The translations under genes and the position numbers were made by a program. The notes beneath the pieces are model-generated. The model was not told where the DNA came from, did no database searches, and saw only the letters and a program-made list of their open reading frames with translations. Positions 33,710 to 45,819 of a stretch of 64,000 nt of DNA are shown here, one piece after another. The stretch comes from Ceratorhiza oryzae-sativae (taxonomy: Eukaryota > Basidiomycota > Agaricomycetes > Cantharellales > Ceratobasidiaceae): NCBI GenBank assembly GCA_030998015.1, contig JARWMV010000027.1, positions 1 to 64,000 of the forward strand, written 5' to 3'. Position 1 is the first letter of the stretch. The number at the start of each line of letters is the position of its first letter.

Positions 33710-33990
33710 GATCGTCGTCCGGCAGCACATCCGACTCGCCACGTCAACAATCAATCCCCGCATCAGTGGCGGTGCATGGTCCCGCAAATAAACCCTCGCA
33801 TCAATTCTCGACCAACGTAGTCAAATTAAACATATCACGCAAAGTAACCGCTCTCGTAGACTATCGAGTGCCACGGCATCGATCGGAACCACTTTTGTGC
33901 CACTTACTGACGAAGAGATCTAAATACTTTTAAAACCAGCAACCGCCAAAGCATTGTCCGAGGCTTGTTCTGTCCTTTGGATGTCTCTTC

Positions 33991-34097
33991 TGCCCCGCTC
34001 GAGGTAGCGGGCAGGCTACATCATAGTCAGGTGAAAAATCCCCGGTCTGCAGTTTCAGTTTTACGGATCATATGACTACATGCGGTGAGATCCGACA
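33991..34097 (+). repeat. Diverged 140-bp-family LTR
   Basis: Begins TGCCCCGCTCGAGG and continues with GGTAGCGGGCAGGCTACAT as in the 140-bp family. The middle is shortened and changed, ending GATCCGACA. Flanks do not match. Confidence 0.65.
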
Positions 34098-34918
34098 TTC
34101 TCGTCGGCACCTTGGGGTGCACATCACAACTTAGCAGCAACAACGACGCAGATGTTCACGAAAAGTTTCGTCCGGTGGCCAGGCCCGAAGGAGGGTATGA
34201 ACGCGCACTTTTGCCCAAATCTTACTATTCTATGCTCCCGCACCCCGAGACTCTGACTCATGCTCAATCACCTCAGCCTGCCTAACTCTATATACCCACA
34301 ATGTCCCATTTTTCGAGAGTGCGTGGTGGGCGCATTGTGAGACTATTGCTGTGTTTTAATCGATGTCAGCGTTGTCAAAAGTTTGACAGGCGGTGTGGAA
34401 TATCCCATTACGCTCTTTTGGCTGTGGTGCCGGCCACGATTCTGCCCATTACATTCGGGCTCCTTTTGGTATAGCTGACCCTTATTCTACCCCACTCCTA
34501 AAAACTAGCATTTAGTGGGACTGTAGAGTAAACAAGCTCCGCGGTGCTCACTAGATCCCGTCAGCGTCAGGGGTGAGTGCTATTTTGGATCTGTCGAGTG
34601 CTGCACGGATTGATTGGATGTGTGGAATTGCTCCTCACTCGTGAGATTTCTCGCCTTTGGCCAAGATTATGCACCTGCATACCACGTTTCATTTTTATGG
34701 ACAACTTAAATTCAAAAACAGGAATGAGCCTATCGATCGATATTGATTTACTTGATGATCAACCAGTGGACAATTGAAAGTAATACAGTCTTATAAAGTG
34801 CCTCGTCAACCACAGTCATTCTCTATGATTCGTCCTTTCAATACCCGGAAGGGCTGCTTGGAATATCCTTGTGACCTAGTTATCCTGCTGGAGGATAATG
34901 CTCGTCGGTCGTGCAAGA
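34098..34918. other. No gene seen
   Basis: Short frames only. The 3' end of the neighbouring minus-strand gene may extend into its right edge through a further intron. Confidence 0.4.
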
Positions 34919-37900
34919 TTAATCAAGTTTGCAACTTACAGTTACGAGAATATTTCCCTCTGTAAACAGCCTTTCCACCCCTGCGTATAACATTGTGTCC
35001 TCGTCCACTAATTGCCCTATTTCAAAAACAATCTCCCCAAAGTCGTCGTCCCAATTGGTCAATGGTTTCACCGTATCGTATAGAGTAGCCAATTTGGAGG
35101 AGCAGTTTTCAAGAACCGAGTCGTCTCGCTTCTGAAACAAGCGGAGTATCATCAGGACATTATTCATAAGCTCCTCTAACCTGTTGGGCTCTTCCTTGTC
35201 GGCAATAATGGCTGGAAGCACCCGATTCACAGCCATCAACATAGATGAAACGGCAGGTATTGTGAAATCCAGGTCGAGGTTCCACACACGCAGCCGCCAT
35301 GCGATATGTTGAATTATACCAGTCACCCAATTGATGGCATGGGACGATGATTCCAAATCATGGTAATAAATCACGTCGTCTAGAGCGTCGAAACCTTCGG
35401 CTGTATGTGTGAATGTGAATATGTAATATGAGTTGGACTTGAGTAATTCTAGTAGCTCGTCAAGAATGAGATGGGCTTCTGGTTCTGTTTTTGGGATGCG
35501 GGCTACAGCATACAAAAGATACGAAAGACCCTCGCGTGACGTGCAGGACTTGTGAATTATCTTCTCCCGTTTGTTTTCAATGAGGAATAATTTCGGAAAT
35601 AAGCGACGTGATTGAACTGCTAGTCTGTCCGAGTTTTTATAGACCTGTTCTGCGAGAGTTGAAATAAGGTATTCAAAGCCTGAGCTTTTAGTAAGCTCCA
35701 GCCAAGCTGCCTGCCCAGAAACCGTGTTGGCCCTACGGTAAAGCGATGCGATTGCTATATCCGGCAGGCTCCCCATTTCGTCTAGTGACGAAAGCTCTAC
35801 CGAAATCCTAGCGATGATAAGTAGCTGAAGCAACGTTGATTGGATGAGCCCCTCCATTGGATCCTTCTGAACTGATGGCCAGTATTGAAGAGCGGTTTCT
35901 ATACATCCGGCATAAGAGACGTCCTCTTCAACGCGACCAATTCGGCGCACGTTCATCATCTCCGTCCATTGCCTCAGAAGCATGGGGGCGATAGTGGACA
36001 GAGCACTTGCAGCAGCAAGCTCGACCGTCGGTGTGTCCTGAATATCTGCTGCAGAAACCGCTTCTACCAGGCCCGAAAGGAGCGAATCTTCGTCACCGAT
36101 GGCCAGTGGCGCCACTGCGTGGGCCTCGTAAGCCACGCGAGGAGTCACAACCACCGTAAAGTTGGGTAGAGTATCGGATTCCCGCCTCTGCGGCAAACAC
36201 GTACTCATATGGTCTGCTGGATTGAGCTCGGGGATTTGGGCGACATGCTCGATCGATTCGAAGAGAGTTATGAGATGACGTCCTGTAATATGCATGCCAT
36301 ACTTGTTGTGGTAGCTCAGCAAGTATCCAATGAAAGATAAAACACGACTGTATCGTGCCTTGAGTTCAAATACGCTTGTTGGCGCACTTGTGAAATCCAT
36401 CGACCCGATATCAATATGGACCTCGTTGTCCGATGGGAAAGAGGTAGAACTGAGTTCACCGTTTCTCGAACCTGACCCATTTTGGGATTTGACGAAGGAA
36501 GCTGGCATTTTTGACACCGAATTAATGTGTTGCATCGACATTGCAAATTCAATCAACCGAAGTTCAGCGCTTGAAAACACCGCATATGAGTCGCAGCTCA
36601 GCTCCGAGTATGTCCCAGCCCAGATTGAATCAAGTGCATGGAATGCTGATGCAATCGTCGATTTGGACTCCTATGGCCCGAATTAGTACTTCAAATGCTG
36701 GACATGTTATATTTTTCAACTGAGGGACATACTCGTTCCATCGCATTTGTGGCCTTGCTCTCAACATCTCCGCTTAATCTTGCGTGCCCTTCTAATAAGT
36801 AGGCGAGTTTAGGAAGCGCATGGGCATATTGTGCAAGGTTCATCCCTCGGTAATCATCTGGTTCTTGAAGTAAGCGAAGCCGCCCCTCGGATATACGATT
36901 CAGGATTGCAGAATGTAGGTTCTTGATTGCGCGATGGCGAGTAGGACTTAATGAGAAAGATGAGTCCAATATTGCTGAATGTCCTGCTGTGGGGGCCGAT
37001 TGTTCAGCATGGCCCGTGACTGGCATGGGTTCAGCTGATTCCGGGTCACTTTCTTTGGCCGCCCTGTTATTTTCGTTTGGCTTGAAGGGTTCAACCGACA
37101 CGGCATCCAAGACTTGACAAACACAGTCACCCGCCAAAGGATCGCGGGCATTCTCAGCAAGCCACCACAGCGCTTGCAGTTGTTCGTCACTTCCGCACTG
37201 GTCGTCGCCTTGTACCTGGTTGTCGGTTGGCGGAATCCGTAGTTTGAACCGACGAAGAACGGGTTTAACGAGTCTTTGAGAGATCTGAGTCACAAAAGGA
37301 CAGGATGGATATATTGCGCCCAATAAGGCCGTCCCTATATAGAATGTCACCGTCGCTCCGGTGATAATCACTTCTGCAACAGCTACGCCTTTGTCCAGAG
37401 TCCATAGGTATATCGCAAGGCCCAGGGAAAAAAGCAGTAGCGACATGTGCAGCATTGTGGGAAGGATATCAATGAGGTGCGATGCGTACCAGGTCTCCAG
37501 GCCATCCAGTCGCTTCTGATGCACCATCGCATGGTCGTAAGGACGGCGAGGGCGAGAAGCTTTAAAAGTCACTAGCCACTCCTTGGCCAGCATAGCGACA
37601 AGCGCTGCAGCCAGTGAAAAAGCAAGAGCAGTAAACCAGAGTCCGTTGATCCATCGTGCCGACATTGACGAAGAAAATGGAGGGCGTTCAATAGGTGGCA
37701 GAATTTTTGTCGAACCCTGCTCCATGCGCTGCTGCGACTGGGCGATGGCAAGCAGAAGGGTCACAGTCAGTTCTGAAGAATCTTCTTGTAGCAGGTTCTT
37801 TGATTCGATGATGAATGTAGTAAGGATGGCAGAAAACAGAGCAGCCTGGAATTGCTTTCGTTTCAGCCATTCGGTCACTCGAGCACCACAAATTAACCTA

Positions 37901-38101
37901 CAAACAGAAGCATCATGTCAAGATTACCATTCTCCCTCTCTACTAGTTCACTGTCGTATTCTTTGGCCTCATCTACATATATCTGCCAAATGGTTCCCTC
38001 GGGCGCTAGTTGAGCGCCGGGCTTATCACCCGCAAGCCGTTCATAAGGCGTTGCGTCGGTGTAGTCGTTCTGTGGTTTGGAACCCGGGCCAGAGTTTTGG
38101 A
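34919..38101 (-). CDS. DUF6535-like membrane protein
   Basis: Basidiomycete membrane protein family of unknown role. Exon A (about 38101-37902) has the family entry block (WQIYVDEAKEYDSELVE, LDMMLLF). Intron 37901-37846 leads to exon B (37845-36733) with four membrane helices: AALFSAILTTFIIESK, WFTALAFSLAAALVAMLAKEW, MLHMSLLLFSLGLAIYLW and VIITGATVTFYIGTALLGA. Intron 36732-36671 joins AMER to ESKSTIASAFHALDSIWAG in exon C (36670-34919), a long helical cytoplasmic-like tail. Joining these gives about 1000 residues. The true start lies upstream of 38101 in another exon that I could not fix. The final residues before 34919 follow a GTAAGT-like donor, so the 3' end may also be spliced on. Confidence 0.78.
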
Positions 38102-38720
38102 CTGAGTAATTTTTACCATTGGTATACTTGTGTAATATGATAAGCGTATGCCGATAACGTTATGATGTGCGACTTTACCAGAGAATCTGTAGGATGGCGG
38201 CGCTTATGTCGTTTAAACTTGATATCTTTCAACTTTACGTATTCTGTGTCTGGCATTTCAATCTTTATAAGTGTGTCCTTGATGAGAAATTATTTTACAC
38301 TCTGTACGATAAATTTATGCCTCACCGCTGGCTATGGTTGTATCGGTCTTGTAGCTTGATCAGCGTCTAACTTACGGGGCAGGGGGTTCAAACAGCTCAA
38401 AATACGCCACCTATCGGCGGTGGTGTGAGGGTCTTTTCGATCCTCCCAGACAAAGCACACAGTTTACCGTACAAATTTTGCCCAATAGTGCTGGTACCTT
38501 AATCGCCTCACGTGCGTGTGTCGTTGTCGAGATATGCGCCATTTACTGATGCGGCTTTTTCACGAAAATTTGAGCTAGCGCCTATCAGGGAAAGCCGTTT
38601 CTGAATTCGCGATACATATGTATCCAAAAAAACAGTATCCGTCACGTGTTTTTGGCTGTAAGGTCAGCGATGGCAGTGGTGGAATCCCCACAGCGGTGAG
38701 ATGGCCGGTTGGCTGGAGGT
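38102..38720. other. No gene identified upstream of the DUF6535 gene
   Basis: Probably contains the missing first exon and promoter of the minus-strand membrane protein gene. No specific signal could be fixed. Confidence 0.35.
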
Positions 38721-39282
38721 TGTTAAATTTACAATCACATCCGTTTATGTATGCGGCGTGTTTGTACTTATGTGTCCATCTCTGATATCATGCGTTGGCC
38801 CTGTGAAAGTTTTCTTCCCTTAGTTCTCTACCTTCGTAGTTGAGCTAAGGTATAGTTTTCTGTTTCATTTTTCATGGATTTAATTTCTTACTGTCCCTTG
38901 TAGGACATTCGTATCTAGTGCTACGACCCGTCGGAGAGGCCGTACGGTCACACAAGAGGTGATAGAGGGGGATGCAAAGCTATTTCCACCTACAGAGTAG
39001 GATCAATCCACTTTGGTATATATTCACGTCCTGTACATCAAAAATACATAGGAATCTAATACATTGGTTCGTAACTAACTAAATAGGAGACAAATGGAGA
39101 AATTGGTATATACGCGACGCTTAATTAGGCTACAGAGCCCTCGCTTAATGACCACGAGTTAGGGGTAAGGCTGGGCCTCGTGGCTCACGACATCTAGTTA
39201 CAGTCAATATATCAGTTCTCTACCTTCGTATTCGAGCTAGGTACATTCGTATCTAGCTCTCCCGAAACCTCCCTGCGTGAGA
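38721..39282 (+). repeat. Solo LTR of the Copia-2 family, itself interrupted
   Basis: Starts TGTTAAATTTACAATC and ends CTCCCTGCGTGAGA, with the CCTTAG/CTAAGG stem-loop near 38820-38850 and the second stem-loop near 39215-39240. Flanks GAGGT and GAGGC match at four of five bases. The LTR is longer than its relatives because of an insertion at 38920-39191. Confidence 0.85.
38920..39191. mobile_element. 272-bp unclassified insertion inside the solo LTR
   Basis: Sequence absent from the other LTR copies, bordered by the direct repeat ATCTAGT (38913-38919 and 39192-39198). Its right part forms a stem (CCACGAG ... CTCGTGG). No coding capacity. It could be a SINE- or MITE-type element; neither tRNA-like boxes nor clear terminal repeats were confirmed. 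Confidence 0.6.
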
Positions 39283-40159
39283 GAGGCGCGTTGGTCAGAT
39301 ATCGAATTCCTGCTTACCATTTGTACTCTGATCCCTTCCATTGAAATCGGTCTCCCGCAAGTGAGATCTTGCCCAGAGCTCGGTCAGAGCTTTCGAATTA
39401 TCTTGTATGTGGCAAGCTGGATTTTCGCTACTTCCTGCAATATTTTGAACCCAAAAGGCCAGAAACGTAGTAAAAGAGGTGGGCGTACCAGCCGTTCAAG
39501 CCCGCAGAATAGCCTGCGTCATTTCTGCCGCTCCTGAGATCGCAAACATCACTCAACTTGTGTGTCAGGCAACTCATGAATGATTCAAGCGTTTTAAGCC
39601 TATCAAACGATGGTTCCTATACATAAAACCGTTGAATGCGCCTTCAATTACATCAGTATTTTCGTAATGGCGTCAAGCTAGACAGGTTAACGCATGCGGT
39701 CAACAAAGTATACTGGCTAACTCTGGCTCGGCCGTAATCGCCCAAGTAAATCATTGATATTCCAACGTAAACGCCAGTCAATTGAAAGTTCAATGTGTCT
39801 CGATTGAGCCTGGACCTCGAGTGAACCAGCTATACCACCTTCCTATGCTAGGCCACTCTCCAAGATTCAATACGCCAACCAAACAACCCACCTTATTGCC
39901 CATTCAAATCAGGGTCGCCTCACTTACTGCTGCGGCCCGACCCACCTGACGAATAGAGAGACACGAAGAACCAGGGTTGGTGACAGGTCAATCGCAGTGA
40001 TAGTAAGCATGGTTCGCAGTACTGAATTGGAGGGTAATTACTGGAATTGTCATCGGAATTTTCAGATGTGCCGTACCGTATCAAGATTACTCCACTTCAG
40101 TAGTCAACATGAATAGTGGAAAGAGCAAGATCATATTTGCGTTGTTCAGATGCAGACTC
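39283..40159. other. No intact gene seen
   Basis: May hold the decayed 3' end of the glycosyltransferase relic that follows, since that relic loses similarity near 40160. Confidence 0.4.
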
Positions 40160-40801
40160 ACCAGGCGAGCTCCATATGCAAGACCTTAGTGCGCCATCAC
40201 CTATTCATCTCAAGAACCTTCAATGCGACCGTCTTCTTCGATCCCACCAAGGATGAACAATGGCAGCGTTTGGAGCACCCACAAAACTAGCGTCACTTAG
40301 CTTGAGAGCCGGCCCTCTGTTTCTTCGACAATAATCGATAGCTGCGCACCGCCTTCCTTGGGAAACGATGCATCGAACCGAATCCCGCCTGTGATGTGTC
40401 GAACGACTAAGCTGGCTCTGATGCCATGGCACATCGTTCCCTATTCTATCCGCCATCGTCCAAAACGATACGATGCTGCTGAATTGGGCCGCAGTCGTGA
40501 AGATATTTGAAGCGAGTTGGAATTACGTGTTCCGAGAGGAGCCTGCAGCATCAGGATGTGGACATACCGCACCTCCCCCCTCGGCCAAGCAGTCCGGCAC
40601 TATGATCACATCATCGTCAAAGAATGCTACCCACTCTGCGGACGACCTGGTCAGGCCTCGGCTATGCGAGGCACTGACCACAAGCTTCACGGTGTTGAAG
40701 ACGAGGCGAACGTCGTAGTGTTAATCATAAATTCACAGCAGCTCTTTGATGTCAGACGAATTCGGGTTGTCCATGATGATAATAAAGTTAGTAGCACACA
40801 T
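40160..40801 (-). pseudogene. Decayed family-2 glycosyltransferase (GT2)
   Basis: GT2 enzymes transfer a sugar from an activated nucleotide donor. On the minus strand, several frames give family blocks in order: NFIIIMDNPNSSD (40801 on), VKLVVSASHSRGL, SAEWVAFFDDDVIIVPDCL (the DDD is the donor/metal site), RASLVVRHITGG with IRFDASFPKEGGAQ, and SFVGAPNAAIVHPWWD with RRRSH. The blocks lie in different frames and are separated by stops (for example after ELL, after RNT, and after GRLSS), so this is a relic and not a multi-exon gene. The N-terminal nucleotide-binding start is not visible upstream. Confidence 0.7.
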
Positions 40802-40829
40802 TGGGTTTAGCGTCACAGAGAGGATATGA

Positions 40830-41327
40830 CTGAGAGTGCCGAGATTGGCGCGATGGGAGGCGCAGCGATGTCAAGGGAAATTAGCGAGCGCATGTCATAC
40901 AGAATCACGAGCCAGCCTTGTCTTAACAACTAGGAGGTTTTGGTTCTTTCTGCGTGGGTCCTAGAGATCTGGAACCAAAATAAGTTGGGAATGCTGACCA
41001 GTATCATCTCGATTGGTTATATAAACGACAGTTGCCCAGATTACTTGATGAGAGTAAAGCAATTGCCCTGCTTTCTACTTGCTTTCACACAAAAATCGGA
41101 GACAAGTGTATTCCGCGATTGGCATGCAAGAGCTAGTCGTGGCGACCGTCAGCCTAGGGTGTTGCCGAACCAAAGAGGATCATTTGGATTCGTTCGAGCA
41201 CATTAGAGAACTGATGAGCCAGGTGATGATTGCCACGACAAGTGAGGCTGGGCCAGCGCCGCTGACATAATCTACCCAATCAGTCCAGCCAAGCGCCTGA
41301 CGTCAGACTCGGCTCGCCCACCACACC
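40830..41327. other. No gene seen; upstream region of the lyase gene
   Basis: Contains the 5' flank of the polysaccharide lyase gene. No TATA box could be singled out. Confidence 0.35.
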
Positions 41328-42468
41328 ATGCTCGACAAACTCAAGGCAAAACTGCATCTGGACGACCACGCTTCAGACTCTCAGACGGCACTTCCGGCAG
41401 TGCCCCACCACTCTATCGAGCCCTCGCACCTGTTTCCGATACCAGTCGTCGGGGGATTCACCACCTTACCGCACTGTGCCTCAGTCAACTCGGCCATCTC
41501 CCTCGTCCCCCTCACCGACAGGGCTCTCGGAGTCGAAAAGGCCACCCCTGGCTTTACGCACAAGGTCATCGAAATCGATGGTGTACATGCATGGGAAGCG
41601 TTCTACCCCCAAGGCAGCATTAACCCACAAGGCAAGATCAAAGGAGGGTTTGGATTCTATATGCAAGGACCCGATCCAGTCTGCGGGTACGAGGCCGCTC
41701 GCGACGCGCTGTTCTCGTACGCTATTCGGTTCGAGGACGGCTTCGAATTTGCAAAAGGAGGAAAGATCCCGGGGTTGTGTGAGCAGACGCTCGCGAACTG
41801 CCTGATACAATGTTGATTGACGTTATTTCAGATGGTGGAAGCACCAAAGAACTGGCGTATGGGTGCTCCGGAGGTCGTCAAGAAAGCCGGGACAAGTGCT
41901 TTAGCCTTCGTTTGATGTGGAGGTGGGCGTCTGTTCATACCCTCGTTTTTCGTCTCCGACCGAATCGGCAGGGCCAAAGGCGCAGCAGAAATATACGCGT
42001 ACATTCCATCAACGCCCGCCAACGAAACCGCTCTCAAAGATGTCCCCCCAATGACACACTGTAATCCCGATTTCGGCTGGTCGATTGCGCGGGGCAGCTT
42101 TTGCTTTGTGCCCGGGCAGTGGACTACCATCGCGGAGCGGGTTCGGCTAAATGACCCCTGTCAAGCGAATGGTGAGGCACGGTGCTCTTAGCTCATTCTC
42201 AAATAAGCTCAACTGAGTATAGGAATAATACAATTATGGGCAAACGGGCAATTGGTAGTCGATGTGCAAAACTTGGAGATGCGGGTCGATCCAGATGTAA
42301 TCTTCCGAGGAGTACATTTCCAGACGTTCTTTGGTGGTATGTCATTTTTCAATGTGCCTGGACTGATCCTTACCCATGGTGCTAGGCAAGGCTCAAGACT
42401 GGGCCTCGCCAAAGGATCAATGTGCGCATTTCGGTTGCGTTTCCGGAGGTATCATCGAAAAGTGGTGA
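41328..42468 (+). CDS. Polysaccharide lyase family 14 (alginate/glucuronan lyase-like)
   Basis: PL14 enzymes cleave uronic-acid polysaccharides by beta-elimination. Five exons can be fixed with phase: 41328-41778, 41832-41922, 41972-42171, 42223-42336 and 42386-42468, giving 312 residues. Introns are 49-53 nt. Family blocks: GGFGFYMQGPDP, SYAIRFEDGFEF, KGGKIPGLYGGS, AYGCSGGR, CFSLRLMWR, EIYAYIPS, GSFCFVPGQWTTIAERVRLND, NGQLVVDVQNLEMR, FRGVHFQTFFGG and the end DWASPKDQCAHFG. The N-terminus (MLDKLKAKLHLDDHA) lacks a clear signal peptide, unlike most secreted PL14 proteins; an upstream exon or an intracellular form is possible. The gene appears intact. Confidence 0.87.
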
Positions 42469-42679
42469 AACCATTTCTGCTCAGTCTCGCCGGCCGCTGA
42501 GGTTTCTGGAATGCGGCACTTTTCGAAGCTAACACAACCATTATACTAGCGTCGATGCCATAGTACCTTTGAATGTCACATGAATTGGTTGAACGAAGGT
42601 TGCATTTTTCAGTGGCTCGAAACCGCCTCGCGAGGCCTCCGCGTGTCCATTAGATTCGTCTCGTGGTCCCATCGCATAA

Positions 42680-44514
42680 TCAAATTTCAGATTCTTTCAC
42701 CATATCCCTTGGTATCGACTTCCACACCTCGGCCATGGCTCCTTCCATATCCCGAGATACTAACGGGGCTGCTGCCAGGTGGTGCTGAGCAACTCGCTTT
42801 GCATGATCCTGAATCCGGTGCTTGATGTATTTCTCTTGAAACTGGCCAACAGTGAGGACTTGCGACTTTACGCTTGTCCGGCCCTGCAGCGAAAGAGGCT
42901 TAACATACGCGGGAAAACGATAGATAACCGCTCGTACCTCAGAGGCCCAGCGAACAGACAAGCAAGCTTTTCGCTCTTCCAATGCTGGTCCAATGAGCGG
43001 TGATAGGCCGCCCGTGATCAAAGAGCGGACTGCCTGTGCCAGTTCTACTTCTTCCAACCGGCTCCCTAGAAACATCAGGTCCGGCTGATTCACAACGCCA
43101 TTATACGTCGCAGCATCGATAAGCGCAATGCAGAGTACCGCCATGACCTCGTCTGGAAGTGACAAAACCGCCTGGTGAAATCGACGATCATTCTCGTTGG
43201 AGTCATCGAGAAAGTCCATTATCATTGCGGAAAATCCTGCTTTTCTGAAACCGATCGAGCAGCGAGACAGTATAACCGCATCTAGCAAGCGTTAGAATAA
43301 GCCTTGTGTATGCTATGATTGAACATACATAGAGCATTACTGATCCAGCGGGACCTCACGAACTGGGGGATGTGAGTAAAGCTTATCGCAGCAAGCCAGC
43401 CGCCCATGTCGCTCAACACCCGTTTACGGGGCGGTTCCGGGCATTCGACACGTCTCATTCGCGTGAGATTGTTGTATTCGCGTAGCATTCGATCGACGTG
43501 GGGTGCCATACATCCCCAGATTAGGTTTCTGGCGCGGTTAGCTAAATCAAGCTTGGTTGAAATGGTTTCTCGAACACGGACGCGATCAGTGTCTTTAATC
43601 ATGCCCCGCATTCGAGCCCCACATTGACTTTGGTGTCCCATCATGGCTGCGCAAACAGATTGGCATGTCTCGGTCAAACCATCGACTAGTGATTCTTTCA
43701 GTGACGACCCCCAGAGAGTGTTTGATAACGACTGCTTGAAATGAATGAAACTGCTAGAGTGACCACTAAGGCCTAGTTGAATAACGGATAAGGGAAGCTT
43801 CCAGGCCAAAGAGTCACCAGGATCCAGGGCGGCGCACAGGCGCAGAATGCCATGTCGATTGGCCTCTTCCGGGGATAGATTCTCGAGTTTCGTTATAGTA
43901 GACGAGACAAAAGAGTCCCAAAGATCCACTGTAATAATATTGTCCCAAGGAGCTACCCGCCGGGTAAGAGCCGCCAGTATAGCGAGACATAAAAAGTAAC
44001 AGTTGTACCGTTGAAGTGTGTAAACGCTACAAGCTGGAATGCGCTGGATAGAATAGCAAACGGCCAAGACGTCTAATAGGTCGATATTTTGGCCGAGGTC
44101 AATTTCCGCAATGAGTTCAGAGTCTGAAACAGCACTCGTGAATTTCTCGGATGGAAACCACTGAATCAGATCATAGGCCTGGCATCCAGAATGGCGAATC
44201 GCATCGGCCCGCGACCCTTCTCCGATGCGCTCTATCCGACAAAGTGCACCATCCGCGAGCCGGAGTAGCAAATACTCATGGTAAAAGGGGCCCTGAACAT
44301 CGCGGCGGTGCTCTACGCAGCGAAAGGTAGTACTCGAGGCTTGTTGTAGAGCATACCATCTCATAGCTGGGCAGGATTCATGACGCCATGCGCTGTGAAA
44401 CTTAAGCCGGAACGGCCGCTCGCGACTTCTGGACGACGAGTAAGCGGCAAATTGACTCGAGAACATATGAGATGCGTCGAGTGAGCCGTTCAAGGAACTA
44501 CGACGTTTGCTCAT
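42680..44514 (-). CDS. Unknown protein, two exons, 595 residues
   Basis: Exon 1 (44514-43329) and exon 2 (43281-42680) join through a 47-nt intron with GTATGT donor and CTAG acceptor (...NAL-Y-AVILSRCSIGF). I chose ATG 44514 (MSKRRSSLNG) over an in-frame ATG eight codons upstream because of the Ser/Arg-rich start. The protein has no known catalytic motif. It has a block GPFYHEYLLLRLADGALCRIER, then an Asp/Leu-rich block (DLGQNIDLLDVLAVCYSIQ) and RYNCYFLCLAIL, which resemble HEYLLVQL and NCWAF in the gene at 50840-51656. The two may belong to one family of unnamed Agaricomycete proteins. No secretion signal. Confidence 0.65.
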
Positions 44515-44719
44515 TCTGGGTCGCCAGGACCACGGCATGATGGAGGCCTGGAGTTCTATCCTGGTTGTCGATCAAGAGCAAACGAATCGCAAGCGGCTTT
44601 TGAGGGAATTGGAGAGATTTACGTCCAGTGGTGAGCGGAATATCGGGAAGTGTCGCAAAGTGACGCTGCGTTGGTGAAGTCAACAAGGATGGGATACGGT
44701 GTATGGTTTGCACGATATT

Positions 44720-45490
44720 TCAAGAGCTGGGAAGTTCAATATGAAGAAAGAAATTGAGTCTTATACAGACCAGCGGATAGAATCTCGGCTGTGCGTGATT
44801 GTGCCGACCTTCATTTTATAGTTGACGAAGATGCCTCCGCTCGTCCAACGAGAATCATCCCACAATTCACGCTAAGAATAACACCTCCGCCCGTGTGATA
44901 CCCCCTCGCATCATATTCTGCTTCATCGGTGCCCCGATCACCCGGCCTGCACTGACGTAACGGCAGACCATGAATACTAGCTGCACCTATAAGGTTATGG
45001 AAGGGGCAGGTCGCAAATTGGCCACACATTTCTGAGACCAGCATAGTGGAATATGGGCGAGCCAGTGGCTGAAGTAAGATCAACGCATAGATATCACCCA
45101 GCCCCTATTTTGAAACGAAGAAAATGGATCTTAAAGCCAAAATATGGCAGGTCAAGAGCACCCACTTTTCGGCGAGCTCGTGAAACGAAAACACGAAAGC
45201 CCCGTATTCATCGGATCAAACGCTCTCGACGTCAGTCATCCCGCTGCATCACGGAGTACGGGCGGCCAAGATAAAGTTTAGTCGAAGTAATCGGGGAAAT
45301 CCTATGATGGTTATCATTGCGGGTATTTTGTGTTCTCTAGAGCCTCGAATTCCACTGTAGCCGCCCAAACAGCGTGCGGCCAGATCGCAGGTGGCCTTTG
45401 ATCCGTGGTACCCGTGATATATGTGTGGCGATAGAAATTCCAAAGGTTGGGTCAAATTTGGCTCGGTTCGTGGACCAGATTCGGATCAAG
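44720..45490. other. No gene seen
   Basis: No frame with recognisable content. It includes the divergent upstream region of the 44514 gene. Confidence 0.4.
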
Positions 45491-45499
45491 TTGACTAAA

Positions 45500-45818
45500 A
45501 TTGAGGATGGGGCTTGAATTATGGAACAAAAAGTAGACATTTAGTCGGTTCGACAATGGCATGAGCGAATTTATGCGTTTTAGGTGAAGCCAAAGCCGCT
45601 TCTCCCGGGGTACACTCTCCTATTGGCCATATTTCGGCTAGCAAAAACTTACGTGGAATTTTAACCAGCATGAGAAGGCTTCCCAAAATAATATCCAGAT
45701 AGTAGCCCATATCGAAGTAGATGAGATCAATCGGCACTTTCCCTTCTCCAGCGGAAAGGAGCGCCCATATTCTGGCTGAGAGGTCATCAAGTGCCGATTT
45801 TATAGCATTTCCCGCCAT
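45500..45818 (-). CDS. Doubtful small gene, helical N-terminal exon
   Basis: ATG 45818 opens MAGNAIKSALDDLSARIWA, then DLIYFDMGYYLDIILG and a hydrophobic stretch (SLLMLVKIP). A GTAAGT donor follows at about 45652, with a possible TTTTAG acceptor at about 45490, after which another 60-codon frame continues. Length and function are unknown; it may be a remnant of a longer gene. Confidence 0.35.
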
Positions 45819-45819
45819 T

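Noticed and set aside
40220..40456. Minus-strand frame with several His/Arg as an integrase fragment
   Set aside because: Shifting frame gives a clear GT2 glycosyltransferase relic (FDASFPKEGG, APNAAIVHPWWD).
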